This document shows, in pieces, positions 1 to 8,409 of a stretch of DNA of 64,000 nucleotides. The stretch lies in contig CALAJN010000010.1 in the NCBI GenBank assembly GCA_937922675.1, positions 124,001 through 188,000 on the forward strand, read 5' to 3'. Both the position numbers and the translations under genes were made by a program. How positions within the stretch are numbered: the stretch's first letter is position 1; the number at the start of each line of letters is the position of its first letter. Source of the DNA: an uncultured Granulosicoccaceae bacterium (GTDB taxonomy: Bacteria > Pseudomonadota > Gammaproteobacteria > Granulosicoccales > Granulosicoccaceae). The notes beneath the pieces were generated by a model. It worked only from the letters and a program-made list of their open reading frames with translations, was not told the DNA's origin and did not search any database.

Positions 1-1
1 C

Positions 2-868
2 GGCGTCACTCTGTTTGACAGAAAACACCAGCCGGTAACACTGACACCAGCCGGGCAAGTCCTGAGTTTGCATGCCCACCGCATCATCGCAACCGTGTCT
101 GAGGCAGAAGCGGCCCTTGCAGAAATTGATGCAGGCAGCCCAACAGTGCTCAGTCTTGCCATCATAGATGACCTGGATGCATCACTGACACCGGTCATGG
201 CAACAGCACTACAGGCCAAGTACTCAAAGAGTTTTATCCGCACCTTTTCAGGACGATCTGACCAGGTCACTGATCGCATGATCTCGCGCAAGGCCGACAT
301 CGCTGTTACGGCAAGTTTGCCCGGGGATCTGACAAAATTCCGGATAAGCGAACTCTTCAGTGAGCAATTTGTCCTGATTGTTGCCAAGGGCAGTTATCAC
401 CCCGGTGAGAACTGGCGCGAGCAATTGACCACACAGCCTTTTGTGCAGTATTCGGAGGCGATGCCAATCGGACAGATGGTTATCACTCACCTCAAGCGCA
501 TACGGCTCGATGTCGAGCGACGTTTCTCGTTTGAAACCACACGCTCGGTCATTGCTACCGTTGCAAAAACTGGAGGCTGGACGCTCGCTACGCCACTGAG
601 CATCCTGGATGCGCATCGATTTCAAGATCAGATTGATATCTATCCGGTACCCTTTCAGAGCCTGGAGCGCAGCGTGTATCTGATCAGCCGGCTGCATGAA
701 CTTGGATCATTGCCCGAGACGCTGACCCGATCATTGCGCCAGTTACTGCATCAGGAACTGCTACCTGACCTGGTCAGGATTGCACCTCAGATCGCTGATG
801 CGCTACAAGTGCATGATGCGGAAACCGACCCGGGCTTCAAAACGAAAGTTCATCTGCGCGGCCTCTGA
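2..868 (+). CDS. LysR-family transcriptional regulator, 5' end outside window
   Basis: The open frame enters from the left edge of the window. The first visible residues (GVTLFDRKHQPVTLTPAGQ) match the end of the LysR winged-helix domain, the recognition-helix wing with its L-T-x-A-G signature. A linker helix and a substrate-binding effector domain follow, with the family's 'ILVVAKGSYHP'-like strand and a late 'GGWTLATPLSIL' segment. About 288 codons are seen, so only the first ~30-40 residues of the helix-turn-helix are missing. It is convergent with the exported-protein gene, and the last 19 bases overlap that gene's 3' end. An internal TTG at 68 is not the real start because homology continues upstream of it. 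Effector and targets cannot be inferred. Family assignment is firm. Confidence 0.9.
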   Translation, partial: GVTLFDRKHQPVTLTPAGQVLSLHAHRIIATVSEAEAALAEIDAGSPTVLSLAIIDDLDASLTPVMATALQAKYSKSFIRTFSGRSDQVTDRMISRKADIAVTASLPGDLTKFRISELFSEQFVLIVAKGSYHPGENWREQLTTQPFVQYSEAMPIGQMVITHLKRIRLDVERRFSFETTRSVIATVAKTGGWTLATPLSILDAHRFQDQIDIYPVPFQSLERSVYLISRLHELGSLPETLTRSLRQLLHQELLPDLVRIAPQIADALQVHDAETDPGFKTKVHLRGL

Positions 869-1428
869 AGGATGACCGGCCTTGGCTTATCATCGAATGT
901 GCGGTATCCGTATTCCGCCATATGCGTGGCAAGGGTCCCCGGAGGTTGCCAGAATACAGCGGCCCTGTGATCTCGGACCGCGTGCATCACTGCATCGTAG
1001 GACAAGGTCAGCGGAAAGAGCTTACCGTGGCGGGGTAAGGATGCTGTCATCTCTGCATCAACCATGACGAGGCTCCCGACATCTTCGCTTTGACTCTCGC
1101 GTAGCACTGCATCCTCGAATGTCAGCGATAGCCTTGTCCTTCCCTGCGAGAGACTGATGTGCCTGGCCAGATAGCGCGCAAGCAGTACCCTTTCGAGCAG
1201 CGCGAGCTCCTGCGCGGCCTCTGCGTCGTTCAATGGACCCAGAGAAGCGGACGCGGCCACAAGACCCTCTACAGGGAGACTGATCCGCAAATTGAGCTGG
1301 TTACCCTCTGTCCAGAGCGTCAGTGTGCTAGCGGGCAAGTCCCTCGCCAGTGCGTTGCCAGCACCCCACGCCAGAAGCAAACAAACCGAGGCTGCTGTAG
1401 CCCAATGCTGACAGAAGGCACTTTTCAT
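850..1428 (-). CDS. exported protein of unknown function, coupled to hybrid kinase
   Basis: 192 residues. The N-terminus is a clear Sec signal peptide: a short polar start, a hydrophobic core around residues 12-24 and a likely cleavage after Ala28 (NALA/RD). The rest is soluble, with long amphipathic strands, and ends in a basic proline-rich tail. I do not recognise the family. Its ATG overlaps the stop of the upstream receiver-histidine kinase gene in an ATGA arrangement, so the two are probably translated together. That suggests a periplasmic or secreted partner, sensor input or output of the signalling locus (inference). Its 3' end overlaps the convergent LysR gene by 19 bases. Confidence 0.8.
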   Translation of the reverse strand: MKSAFCQHWATAASVCLLLAWGAGNALARDLPASTLTLWTEGNQLNLRISLPVEGLVAASASLGPLNDAEAAQELALLERVLLARYLARHISLSQGRTRLSLTFEDAVLRESQSEDVGSLVMVDAEMTASLPRHGKLFPLTLSYDAVMHAVRDHRAAVFWQPPGTLATHMAEYGYRTFDDKPRPVILQRPRR

Positions 1429-2594
1429 ATGGCGAGGCGCAAGCTGAAAGAAAAACTACTAGCGGCTCCAAGCCTGCTTCGTACCTGCAGAGATTCGCCA
1501 TGCCCTTCGATGATGTCGCGCGCTATGCTCAGCCCAAGACCAATGCCGCTGTTCCTGCCATCACTGCCATGCTCATCGACCTGGTACAAGCGGTCGAAGA
1601 TTCGCTGGCAGTCTTCTCGCGATATGCCGGTGCCCGTATCCACGATGCGAACTCTCAGTCGCTCACCATCGTCCGAGCGACGAATAACGATACGTACGCG
1701 CCCGTCAGCATCCGTGAACTTGATCGCGTTGTTCAATAAATTGGAAACGACCTGAGAGATGCGCGAAGCATCCATAACGACATCCGGAAGATCGAATTCA
1801 CCATGACGCTCGAGTGTGATGGAGCGCCTCTCAGCCTCGCCTGCTGCGAGTGTCAAACATCGTCTGATCACGCTCTCGAGTGACGCCCTCTCAAGCTTCA
1901 ACGACAGCTTGCCGGTATCCAGTCTCGTCATATCAAGTAGATCGTGAAACTGACGCGCGAGCTGATCACAGCAGACGAGCACGTCGTCCAGGGCCTCTTT
2001 TTGTTCCCCTGTCAGAGCCCCTAGCAATTCATCGCGCATGATCGAGGTCATCTCCCGCGCGCCCGTCAGAGGCGTCTTCATCTCGTGGGAGACGGTGTGA
2101 TAGAACCGATCAATATGTTGTGCGCGCTCCACCAGTGCCGCATTGGCAGCAAGCAACTGCTCGTGTTGACGTCTCACGTTGGCTCGGAGTCGCCCTTGCT
2201 CGACAGCATTGCGAACCGACCTGCACAGTGATGCTGTTCCGGCATCTTGCTTGGACATGAAGTCAGCCGCTGAGACTCTTACCGCCTGGGTCGCCGCGCT
2301 CTCACCGCCGTCTGCAGTCAACACGATTACAGGAGGCATCGCCTTTCCCAGCTTCGTCTTCATCTGCTCTACCAGCTCAGTACCAAGCATTTCTGGCAAG
2401 CGATAGTCAACCAACAGACAATCATGGCTTCCGGGCGACACGGCTGCAAGCGCGTCAACAGCTGTGCTCACCTCGTCACACGTGTTATCGCTGCGATCAT
2501 CCCGCGACAATCTGCGCCGGCATAGCGAGCGAAACACGGCGTCGTCATCCACAATCAGAACGCGTGCGGGTCTGGGTGTATTCGGACTAGACAT
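1425..2594 (-). CDS. receiver domain-histidine kinase hybrid (389 aa)
   Basis: Residues ~11-130 form a response-regulator receiver: the DDD acidic pocket after 'VLIV', the phospho-acceptor Asp in LLVDYRLP, the Thr in VLTADG and the Lys in DFMSK. A short helical linker leads to a HisKA dimerisation domain with H-box SHEMKTPLTG and a HATPase_c domain with N-box NLLNNAIKF, DTGTGIS and GIGLGLSIARDI. There is no membrane segment, so it is cytosolic. A receiver placed before the kinase suggests that phosphorylation from elsewhere controls kinase activity. The start at 2594 (MSSPNTPRP) is preferred because homology begins right after it and a GTGAGA stretch precedes it. In-frame ATGs at 2684 and 2612 would add ~30 non-conserved residues. 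It is divergent from the CheY-like/GAF-kinase pair and overlaps the downstream exported-protein gene by ATGA. Confidence 0.9.
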   Translation of the reverse strand: MSSPNTPRPARVLIVDDDAVFRSLCRRRLSRDDRSDNTCDEVSTAVDALAAVSPGSHDCLLVDYRLPEMLGTELVEQMKTKLGKAMPPVIVLTADGGESAATQAVRVSAADFMSKQDAGTASLCRSVRNAVEQGRLRANVRRQHEQLLAANAALVERAQHIDRFYHTVSHEMKTPLTGAREMTSIMRDELLGALTGEQKEALDDVLVCCDQLARQFHDLLDMTRLDTGKLSLKLERASLESVIRRCLTLAAGEAERRSITLERHGEFDLPDVVMDASRISQVVSNLLNNAIKFTDADGRVRIVIRRSDDGERLRVRIVDTGTGISREDCQRIFDRLYQVDEHGSDGRNSGIGLGLSIARDIIEGHGESLQVRSRLGAASSFSFSLRLAI

Positions 2595-2893
2595 TCTCAC
2601 AGAACAAAACATGCTGGCATGGGGTAATAGCGGCGGCACAGCGCATCGCTTCAGCGACGTGAAAGCGTGAATGGGTTCACACACTGTGACTCGTTGGGCG
2701 ACGACCGGTCTGAGATTTCAATCAATCAAGCGGCCATCAAGGCCACACATTGCCGCGAGTTCACAGTTAAACCGAATGCATGTGAATGAAATCGCCAATC
2801 AACCGATACCAAGAAACAAGAGCGCTTGCTCAAGTCAGCCGGTAAGGAAACCCAGGCGTTGTCGATGTGATCAAGGATAAAGAGGGAATATCA
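2595..2893. promoter_or_regulatory. divergent intergenic region with two palindromes sharing a half-site
   Basis: About 300 bases separate the two divergent signalling transcription units. Two inverted repeats use the same half-site: TCACA-CAC-TGTGA at 2677-2689 and TTCACA-N15-TGTGAA at 2760-2786. The first overlaps the upstream in-frame ATG of the leftward kinase, another reason to prefer its start at 2594. No convincing -35/-10 pair was identified. The protein that would bind is unknown. The half-site resembles CRP-family half-sites but the polarity and spacing do not fit CRP. Confidence 0.35.
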
Positions 2894-3256
2894 ATGAAGA
2901 CAGTTCTTGTGGTCGAAGACGACGGAATCATCGCCAAAGCGATGAACATACGCTTGCGCAAGATGGGCTACAACGTGGTCGTCGCCAACGATGCCGTCTA
3001 CGCGATGGATCGCGCCGTCAAGTATCAACCCGATGTAGCCATACTCGATATCAATTTACCCGGTGGGTCCGGCCTGATGGTTGCCGAACGCATGATGCAT
3101 ACTGCAGAGACAGCCGACATTCCCATTGTTGTCGTAACTGCCAGCAAACGCGCAGAGTTTCGTCAAAAGGCCTCAGAGCTGGGCATTGGTGAGTTCCTCG
3201 AGAAGCCAATTCAATCGAGCGAACTGATCGAAGCGATAGAACGCGTCTGTCACTGA
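2894..3256 (+). CDS. single-domain response regulator, CheY-like
   Basis: 120 residues containing one receiver domain and no output domain. The acidic pair is in VLVVEDDGII, the phospho-acceptor Asp in AILDINLPGG, the switch Thr in VVVTASKR and the conserved Lys-Pro in FLEKPIQ. The start is the ATG at 2894 behind AGAGGGA at 2881; an upstream in-frame GTG/ATG at 2867 would place non-conserved residues before the first strand. It is followed 23 bases later by a GAF histidine kinase on the same strand, so the pair is probably co-transcribed and the kinase may phosphorylate this receiver. Possible downstream partners are the receiver-kinase across the divergent promoter or a chemotaxis/motility target (inference). 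Confidence 0.92.
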   Translation: MKTVLVVEDDGIIAKAMNIRLRKMGYNVVVANDAVYAMDRAVKYQPDVAILDINLPGGSGLMVAERMMHTAETADIPIVVVTASKRAEFRQKASELGIGEFLEKPIQSSELIEAIERVCH

Positions 3257-3279
3257 ACGCACACGGTGAGGATGCGCAA

Positions 3280-4506
3280 GTGAAAGCCGCCCCAATACCT
3301 GAAAATGAGGCCAGCCGACAGGCAGCGCTGGATCAGTACGAAATTCTCGACACTCTGCCCGAGCAGTGTTATGACGACATCACAACGCTGATGTCACAGG
3401 TCTGTGATGTACCGATATCGCTGGTCGGATTGATTGACAATGAGCGCAACTGGCTCAAGTCCCACAAAGGTGTGGAGTTGAGCGAGTCACCGCGTATGAT
3501 TTCTTTTTGCGGACACGCCATCGTATCTGGTGAACCGGTCTTTGTAGTAGAGAACGCACGACTTGATCCGCGCTTTGCTGACAATCCCCTTGTTTGCGAG
3601 CATGGCGTTGTCGGTTATGCAGGTGCACCTCTGATTGATCGCAATGGCTTTGCGCTTGGGACGCTCTGTGTCTTCCATGTAGAGCCACTGAAGCTATCTG
3701 AAGAACAATTGAACTCTCTTGCGAGTATGTCAAGACAGGTGATGACATTGCTCGAAAGGCACTTGCGAGAGCGTAAACTGCAGCGTGCCACCGACGAGCT
3801 GGAGGCACGCAACGCGCAGCTCAACAGCTTTGTCGGCTCTGTTTCGCACGATATTCTAGGTCCGGTGACCAGTATCGCCGCGCTACTGGAAGTGATCGAG
3901 GAAGATGTCGAGGACACTGAGCTCCGTGATGATCTGGAGCGGGTGCGCCAGTCGTCCTTGACGCTTCGGGGCTACGTTGATGATCTGCTATCACACTATG
4001 TCGAAGGCGACGGTGACGTCGATTCTCAGGTGGGCATTCAACTTGGTCGTTTATTCGAGTCGATGGAGATGCTTGTCATGAATGACAACAGAACCACTCT
4101 CGTCTTCCCTGATACAGCAGCGACTGTTCACACACATCGGGCAGTTCTACTTCAGGTGCTCGTCAACCTGGTAGCCAATGCAATCAAGTATTCGCCGGAT
4201 ATAGGTGCTCGCGTAGAGATTGGTTTCTCAGAGCTTTCAGGCTGCTACGAATTCAGTGTCAGTGACAACGGACCAGGCATCCCGTCAGAGCAGCAGGCCT
4301 CGATTTTCGAGCTCTTTCATGCCGGCCCCTCAACAGGTCGCGACGGCAAGAAGAGCACCGGCATCGGGCTCGCAACCGTGCGTAGACTACTTGATCAAGT
4401 TGATGGGCAGATCAGGCTGAGCTCAGCACCTGGACAAGGTTGCAGGTTTACGTTTACCTTGCCAAAAACCAGGCCTGACATGACAATTCAGGCGTTAGCG
4501 GCTTAG
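3280..4506 (+). CDS. GAF-domain sensor histidine kinase
   Basis: 408 residues, starting at GTG 3280 behind GGTGAGGA. Residues ~25-160 form a GAF domain of the class often seen in cytosolic kinases: LVGLIDNERNWLKS, ISFCGHAI, GYAGAPLI and LGTLCVFH. A helical linker leads to HisKA with H-box SVSHDILGPVTS and HATPase_c with N-box NLVANAIKYS, DNGPGIP and TGIGLATVRRLL. There are no membrane segments. It is a paralogue of the kinase at 59.2-60.4 kb, the two aligning along their whole length including the N-terminal P-I-P-x-N-E and LDTLPE motifs. It probably forms an operon with the CheY-like receiver just upstream. The ligand of this GAF type is not known from sequence. Confidence 0.92.
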   Translation: MKAAPIPENEASRQAALDQYEILDTLPEQCYDDITTLMSQVCDVPISLVGLIDNERNWLKSHKGVELSESPRMISFCGHAIVSGEPVFVVENARLDPRFADNPLVCEHGVVGYAGAPLIDRNGFALGTLCVFHVEPLKLSEEQLNSLASMSRQVMTLLERHLRERKLQRATDELEARNAQLNSFVGSVSHDILGPVTSIAALLEVIEEDVEDTELRDDLERVRQSSLTLRGYVDDLLSHYVEGDGDVDSQVGIQLGRLFESMEMLVMNDNRTTLVFPDTAATVHTHRAVLLQVLVNLVANAIKYSPDIGARVEIGFSELSGCYEFSVSDNGPGIPSEQQASIFELFHAGPSTGRDGKKSTGIGLATVRRLLDQVDGQIRLSSAPGQGCRFTFTLPKTRPDMTIQALAA

Positions 4507-4528
4507 CAACGGCAGCCTCAAACGGTCG

Positions 4529-5101
4529 TCACCGCGACTCCAGCTTCGGCACGACAGTGGGTTGCCATGTGCCGAGCAGCGAGAGCAGTTCATCAGCGGA
4601 TTGAGATGCCAACAACAACTGGCGATGCTCGGCACGCATGAATCCTTCTATGGCGGCGTGGTCCAGAAACTCCAGCAAACGGTCGTAGAAGCCCACCGCG
4701 TTCAGCAAGCCTACCGGCTTGGCGTGAAAGCCAAGTTGTGACCAGGTGAGCATCTCGAACAGCTCTTCAAGCGTGCCGAGCCCACCGGGCATAGCAATGA
4801 AGCCATCGCTGAGTTCAGCCATACGTGCCTTGCGCGCATGCATGTCGGGCACGACTTCCAACGAGCTCAAAGACTCATGCGCCACCTCCAGATCAACCAA
4901 GGCACGCGGGATGACACCCGTGACCTCACCGCCCCGGGCAAGCATGCGATCGGCAATGTTGCCCATCAATCCAACATGGGCGCCGCCGTAGACGAGTCCG
5001 AACCCGCGATCGACAAGCTGTTCTGCGAGGGACTCGGCGGCTTGCCGGTATTCAGCCCGGGCGCCCGGGCTGGAACCACAGTACACGCAAACGGTGCGCA
5101 T
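4529..5101 (-). CDS. LOG-family nucleoside monophosphate phosphoribohydrolase
   Basis: 190 residues with the Rossmann-like LOG/TIGR00730 fold. The family signature PGGLGTLEELFEMLTW is present around residues 105-120, together with the N-terminal VCVYCGSSPG and the VYGGAHVGLMG phosphate-binding turn. The family hydrolyses the N-glycosidic bond of nucleoside 5'-monophosphates, releasing ribose 5-phosphate. Plant and some bacterial members activate cytokinins, others are general AMP hydrolases; the sequence here does not say which. It lies just downstream of coxC (41 bases) on the same strand and may be read with the oxidase operon. That linkage is not functionally obvious. Confidence 0.92.
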   Translation of the reverse strand: MRTVCVYCGSSPGARAEYRQAAESLAEQLVDRGFGLVYGGAHVGLMGNIADRMLARGGEVTGVIPRALVDLEVAHESLSSLEVVPDMHARKARMAELSDGFIAMPGGLGTLEELFEMLTWSQLGFHAKPVGLLNAVGFYDRLLEFLDHAAIEGFMRAEHRQLLLASQSADELLSLLGTWQPTVVPKLESR

Positions 5102-5142
5102 ACCCGAGCTAACGACCAGCGTCGGCCCAGCGTCTACCTGCG

Positions 5143-6018
5143 TCAGAGCAGGTAAACGAATATGAAAAGACCGAGCCAGACAACATCGACAAAGTGCCAG
5201 TACCAGGCAGCAGCCTCGAACGCAAAATGATTTTTGGCAGTGAAGTGGCTCTTCATACCGCGCAGCATCACGACCAGCAACATGATCGCGCCCATGGTCA
5301 CGTGAAATCCGTGGAAGCCTGTCAGCATGAAGAAGGTAGATCCGTAGATACCACTACTCATCTTGAGGTTGAGGCCATGGTAGGCGTGATAGTACTCATA
5401 GGCTTGCAAGCCGACAAAAATGAAGCCAAGGGCAACAGTCGCGCCCAACCACCGAACCATCTTCTTGCGATCACCGTGCTGGATGGCGTGGTGGGCGATC
5501 GTGCAGGTCACACCACTGGTCAACAACAGCAAGGTGTTGATCAACGGCAGGCCGAACCAGCCCATCTGTTGGAAGTCGCCGCCAAGTGAACTCGGCCCAT
5601 TGGTAGGCCACACATAACTGAAGCCTTGATAAAGCAGTTCATTGGTGACCGGAGCACCGCCGCCGCCATCCCCACCAATCCACGGGCCAGAGAAGGTGCG
5701 GGCGTAGAAAAGCGCACCGAAAAAAGCAGCAAAGAACATCACTTCAGAGAAGATAAACCACATCATGCACATCCGAAATGAGGTATCGACCTGATTGTTG
5801 TAGGTTCCGGACTCACTCTCCCTGATGACATCACCAAACCAGCCGAACATCATAACGACCAGCACGATCGCTCCGAGGAAGAAGGTCTCTTTGCCTAGTG
5901 GGCGGTCATTAAGCCAATTGGCAAAACCCCAGAAAAAGACAAACAGACCGATCGAGCCGACAATCGGCCAACGGGCTGCGTGCGGGACGTAATAGGCGTT
6001 TGCGCCGGTGCTGCTCAT
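5143..6018 (-). CDS. coxC: cytochrome c oxidase subunit III
   Basis: 291 residues with seven predicted membrane helices. Family segments include the N-terminal PHAARWPIVGSIG, RESESGTYN, the glutamate-containing MMWFIFSEVMFFAAFF helix and the C-terminal AAAWYWHFVDVVWLGLFIFVYL. Subunit III stabilises the catalytic core and the proton-uptake path of aa3 oxidases in the inner membrane. The insertion GGGGAPVTNELLYQGFSYVWPTN between helices is typical of gammaproteobacterial versions. It is the last oxidase gene of the leftward operon and follows cox11 by 25 bases. The SURF1, cox15 and ctaB genes that often follow coxC are not here, so those assembly factors must be encoded elsewhere or be absent. 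Confidence 0.97.
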   Translation of the reverse strand: MSSTGANAYYVPHAARWPIVGSIGLFVFFWGFANWLNDRPLGKETFFLGAIVLVVMMFGWFGDVIRESESGTYNNQVDTSFRMCMMWFIFSEVMFFAAFFGALFYARTFSGPWIGGDGGGGAPVTNELLYQGFSYVWPTNGPSSLGGDFQQMGWFGLPLINTLLLLTSGVTCTIAHHAIQHGDRKKMVRWLGATVALGFIFVGLQAYEYYHAYHGLNLKMSSGIYGSTFFMLTGFHGFHVTMGAIMLLVVMLRGMKSHFTAKNHFAFEAAAWYWHFVDVVWLGLFIFVYLL

Positions 6019-6043
6019 GTGTTCGTCCAGTAAAACTGTCTGA

Positions 6044-6592
6044 TCAAGTCTGTTGATCAGGTGATTTGAAGAAGGTATAGCTCAGCGTCACACGATCGAT
6101 GTTGACCGGCAGGTCCGGATCGATGATGAAGGTAACTGGCATGTCTTGAGACGCATTGGGCTCAAATACCTGGCGTGTGAAACAAAAACACTCGGTTTTG
6201 TTGAAGTAGCGTGCCGCCGTGAATGGCGTGACGCTAGGGGTGGCTTGACCGACGACCATGGTCGAGCTCAGGTTCTCGGCAAAGTAGCTGGTCTGATAAA
6301 GCTCGCCCGGCGTCACGGTCATGCTAGCGACCGATGGGCGGAAAGCCCAGGCGCCTCCACTGTTGACGCTGGCTACAAACTCGACCGTTACCTCACGAGG
6401 TGCTGCGTCGGTCGGCTCGGACAGCGTCTCGATCGCAGCGGCGCTAACGCGACCGGTCTTGCCATTGAGCCCCGTGATATCGCAGATGACATCGTAGAGC
6501 GGGACCATGGCGTAGCCAAAGCCGAACATCACAACGGTGGCCAGCAGCGTCTTGCCAACAACACGACGGTGAGAACGCACTTCGTCACTCAT
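6044..6592 (-). CDS. ctaG: cytochrome c oxidase copper-chaperone assembly protein Cox11/CtaG
   Basis: 182 residues. It has one N-terminal membrane anchor (around VVGKTLLATVVMFGFGYAMVPLYDVIC) and a periplasmic immunoglobulin-like copper domain. The copper-binding CFCF motif is seen in NKTECFCFTRQVF, followed by the family's MPVTFIIDPDLP. Cox11 delivers copper to the CuB site of subunit I. The ATG at 6592 shares its A with the stop of the small upstream membrane protein gene (TGATG), which favours this start over an in-frame GTG ten codons earlier. It lies between coxA and coxC, as in many proteobacteria. Confidence 0.95.
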   Translation of the reverse strand: MSDEVRSHRRVVGKTLLATVVMFGFGYAMVPLYDVICDITGLNGKTGRVSAAAIETLSEPTDAAPREVTVEFVASVNSGGAWAFRPSVASMTVTPGELYQTSYFAENLSSTMVVGQATPSVTPFTAARYFNKTECFCFTRQVFEPNASQDMPVTFIIDPDLPVNIDRVTLSYTFFKSPDQQT

Positions 6593-6777
6593 CAGGCGCC
6601 ACCTCGGTTGACCACGAACCACACAATGCTACCGGCGTAGATACAAAAGGCAATCACAGCGAGGCTCAACGCCAGGCGATGCTGCTTGAAGAAGCCGGGC
6701 ACTTGTGCTCTGGATACCGTCGCGGCCTCCCCCGGCCTGGCGGGAGGCGACTTGGTGGAATCGGCAGCCACGTCCAC
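6592..6777 (-). CDS. small single-pass membrane protein of the oxidase operon
   Basis: 61 residues starting at GTG 6777, directly behind the coxA stop codon. The first half is polar and proline-rich; residues ~37-55 (LALSLAVIAFCIYAGSIVWFVV) form one membrane helix, followed by a short basic tail. Its stop overlaps the cox11 start by one base (TGATG), so translation is coupled on both sides. Small membrane proteins are common at this point of proteobacterial cox operons and are thought to help assembly or to be accessory subunits. I cannot assign this one to a named family. Confidence 0.75.
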   Translation of the reverse strand: MDVAADSTKSPPARPGEAATVSRAQVPGFFKQHRLALSLAVIAFCIYAGSIVWFVVNRGGA

Positions 6778-8409
6778 CTAGCGAACAGCGTATTTGGTGA
6801 TGTCCGGTGCGGTCTCGAAGGTGTGGTACGGCGCCGGTGATGGCACGGTCCACTCAAGACCACGAGCCCCTTCCCACACTTCATCTGTGGCCTGCTTGCC
6901 TCCGCGTACACACTTGATCACGATCCAGACGAACAACAGCTGGCTAAATCCGAAGCCAAAGGCGCCAATCGAGGCGACCATGTTCCAATCCGCAAACTGC
7001 AGGCTGTAATCCGGGATGCGGCGATTCATACCGGCAAGACCCACAAAGTGCATCGGGAAGAACAACACGTTAACAAACACCGTGCTGATCCAGAAGTGCC
7101 ACTTGCCCAGCGTCTCGTCGTACATGTTGCCGGTCCACTTCGGGATCCAGTAGTAGGTGGCAGCCATGATCGAGTAAATAGCACCCGGCACCAACACATA
7201 ATGAAAGTGCGCCACGACAAAGTAAGTGTCGTGATACTGAATGTCAGCCGGTGTGATAGCGAGCATCAGGCCTGACAAACCGCCGATGGTGAACATGATG
7301 ACAAAGCCGATCGCGAACAGCATTGGAGTCTCGAAGGTCATCGCACCGCGCCACATGGTGGCAACCCAATTGAACACCTTTACCCCGGTGGGCACCGATA
7401 TCAGCATCGTCGACATCATGAAGAACAACGAGCCCGCCAGTGGCATGCCCGTGGTGAACATGTGGTGTGCCCACACGATGAATGACAAAAAGGCGATGGA
7501 GGCGGTTGCGTAGACCATCGAGTCATACCCGAACAGCGGCTTGCGCGCAAAAGTCGGAATGATCGAGCTGATGATACCGAACGCCGGCAGGATCAGGATA
7601 TAGACCTCGGGGTGACCGAAAAACCAGAAAATGTGCTGGAACATGACCGGATCACCGCCACCGGCAGCGCTGAAAAAGCTGGTACCGAAGTAACGGTCCG
7701 TAAGCAACATGGTCACAGCCCCTGCGAGCACCGGAATGGTGGCAATCAGCAAATAAGCCGTGATCAGCCAGGTCCAGACGAACATCGGCATCTTCATGAA
7801 GGTCACGCCGGGGGCGCGCATATTGAAGATGGTGGCCACGATGTTGATCGAGCCCATGACCGAGCTGATGCCCATGAAGTGAATCGCGAAGATCACAAAG
7901 GCAAAGCTGTCGCCCATCTGCAAGGACAGGGGCGGATACAGGGTCCAGCCCCCCGCGGGGCCACCAGAGTCCATGAACAGCGTGGACAGCAGAATCGCGA
8001 ATGCGAACGGCATGATCCAGAACGACCAGTTGTTGAGCCGTGGCAGCGCCATATCCGGTGCTCCGATCATCATCGGAATCATCCAGTTGGCAAGCCCCAC
8101 AAAAGCTGGCATGACCACACCAAAGATCATGACCAAGGCGTGCATGGTGGTCATCGAGTTGAAGAACATCGGGTCAACGATCTGGATACCCGGCTGGAAC
8201 AGCTCAGCGCGAATGACGAGCGCCATCGCTCCACCGATGAAGAACATGATCAGCGAGAACCACAAGTAGAGCGAACCGATGTCCTTGTGGTTGGTCGTAG
8301 TGATCCAACGCATCAACCCGTATGCCGGGCCATGATGGTCGTGGTCGTGGTCGTGGTGCTCACCCGGTGCGTGATGGACGACGCCATCGTGCGAACTGTC
8401 TGTAGTCAT
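6778..8409 (-). CDS. coxA: cytochrome c oxidase subunit I (aa3 type)
   Basis: 543 residues with twelve predicted membrane helices. It carries the haem a, a3 and CuB ligands. Signature segments are FWFFGHPEVYILILPAFG (CuB histidine and the D-channel glutamate), WAHHMFTTG, and HDTYFVVAHFHYVLV with the haem ligands. The K-channel lysine is present in VPTGVKVFNW and the D-channel entry Asp-Asn in GAPDMALPRLNNW, so this is a type A1 proton-pumping oxidase. The N-terminus is histidine-rich (HHAPGEHHDHDHDHHGPA). Its ATG overlaps the coxB stop in ATGA. Confidence 0.98.
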   Translation of the reverse strand: MTTDSSHDGVVHHAPGEHHDHDHDHHGPAYGLMRWITTTNHKDIGSLYLWFSLIMFFIGGAMALVIRAELFQPGIQIVDPMFFNSMTTMHALVMIFGVVMPAFVGLANWMIPMMIGAPDMALPRLNNWSFWIMPFAFAILLSTLFMDSGGPAGGWTLYPPLSLQMGDSFAFVIFAIHFMGISSVMGSINIVATIFNMRAPGVTFMKMPMFVWTWLITAYLLIATIPVLAGAVTMLLTDRYFGTSFFSAAGGGDPVMFQHIFWFFGHPEVYILILPAFGIISSIIPTFARKPLFGYDSMVYATASIAFLSFIVWAHHMFTTGMPLAGSLFFMMSTMLISVPTGVKVFNWVATMWRGAMTFETPMLFAIGFVIMFTIGGLSGLMLAITPADIQYHDTYFVVAHFHYVLVPGAIYSIMAATYYWIPKWTGNMYDETLGKWHFWISTVFVNVLFFPMHFVGLAGMNRRIPDYSLQFADWNMVASIGAFGFGFSQLLFVWIVIKCVRGGKQATDEVWEGARGLEWTVPSPAPYHTFETAPDITKYAVR

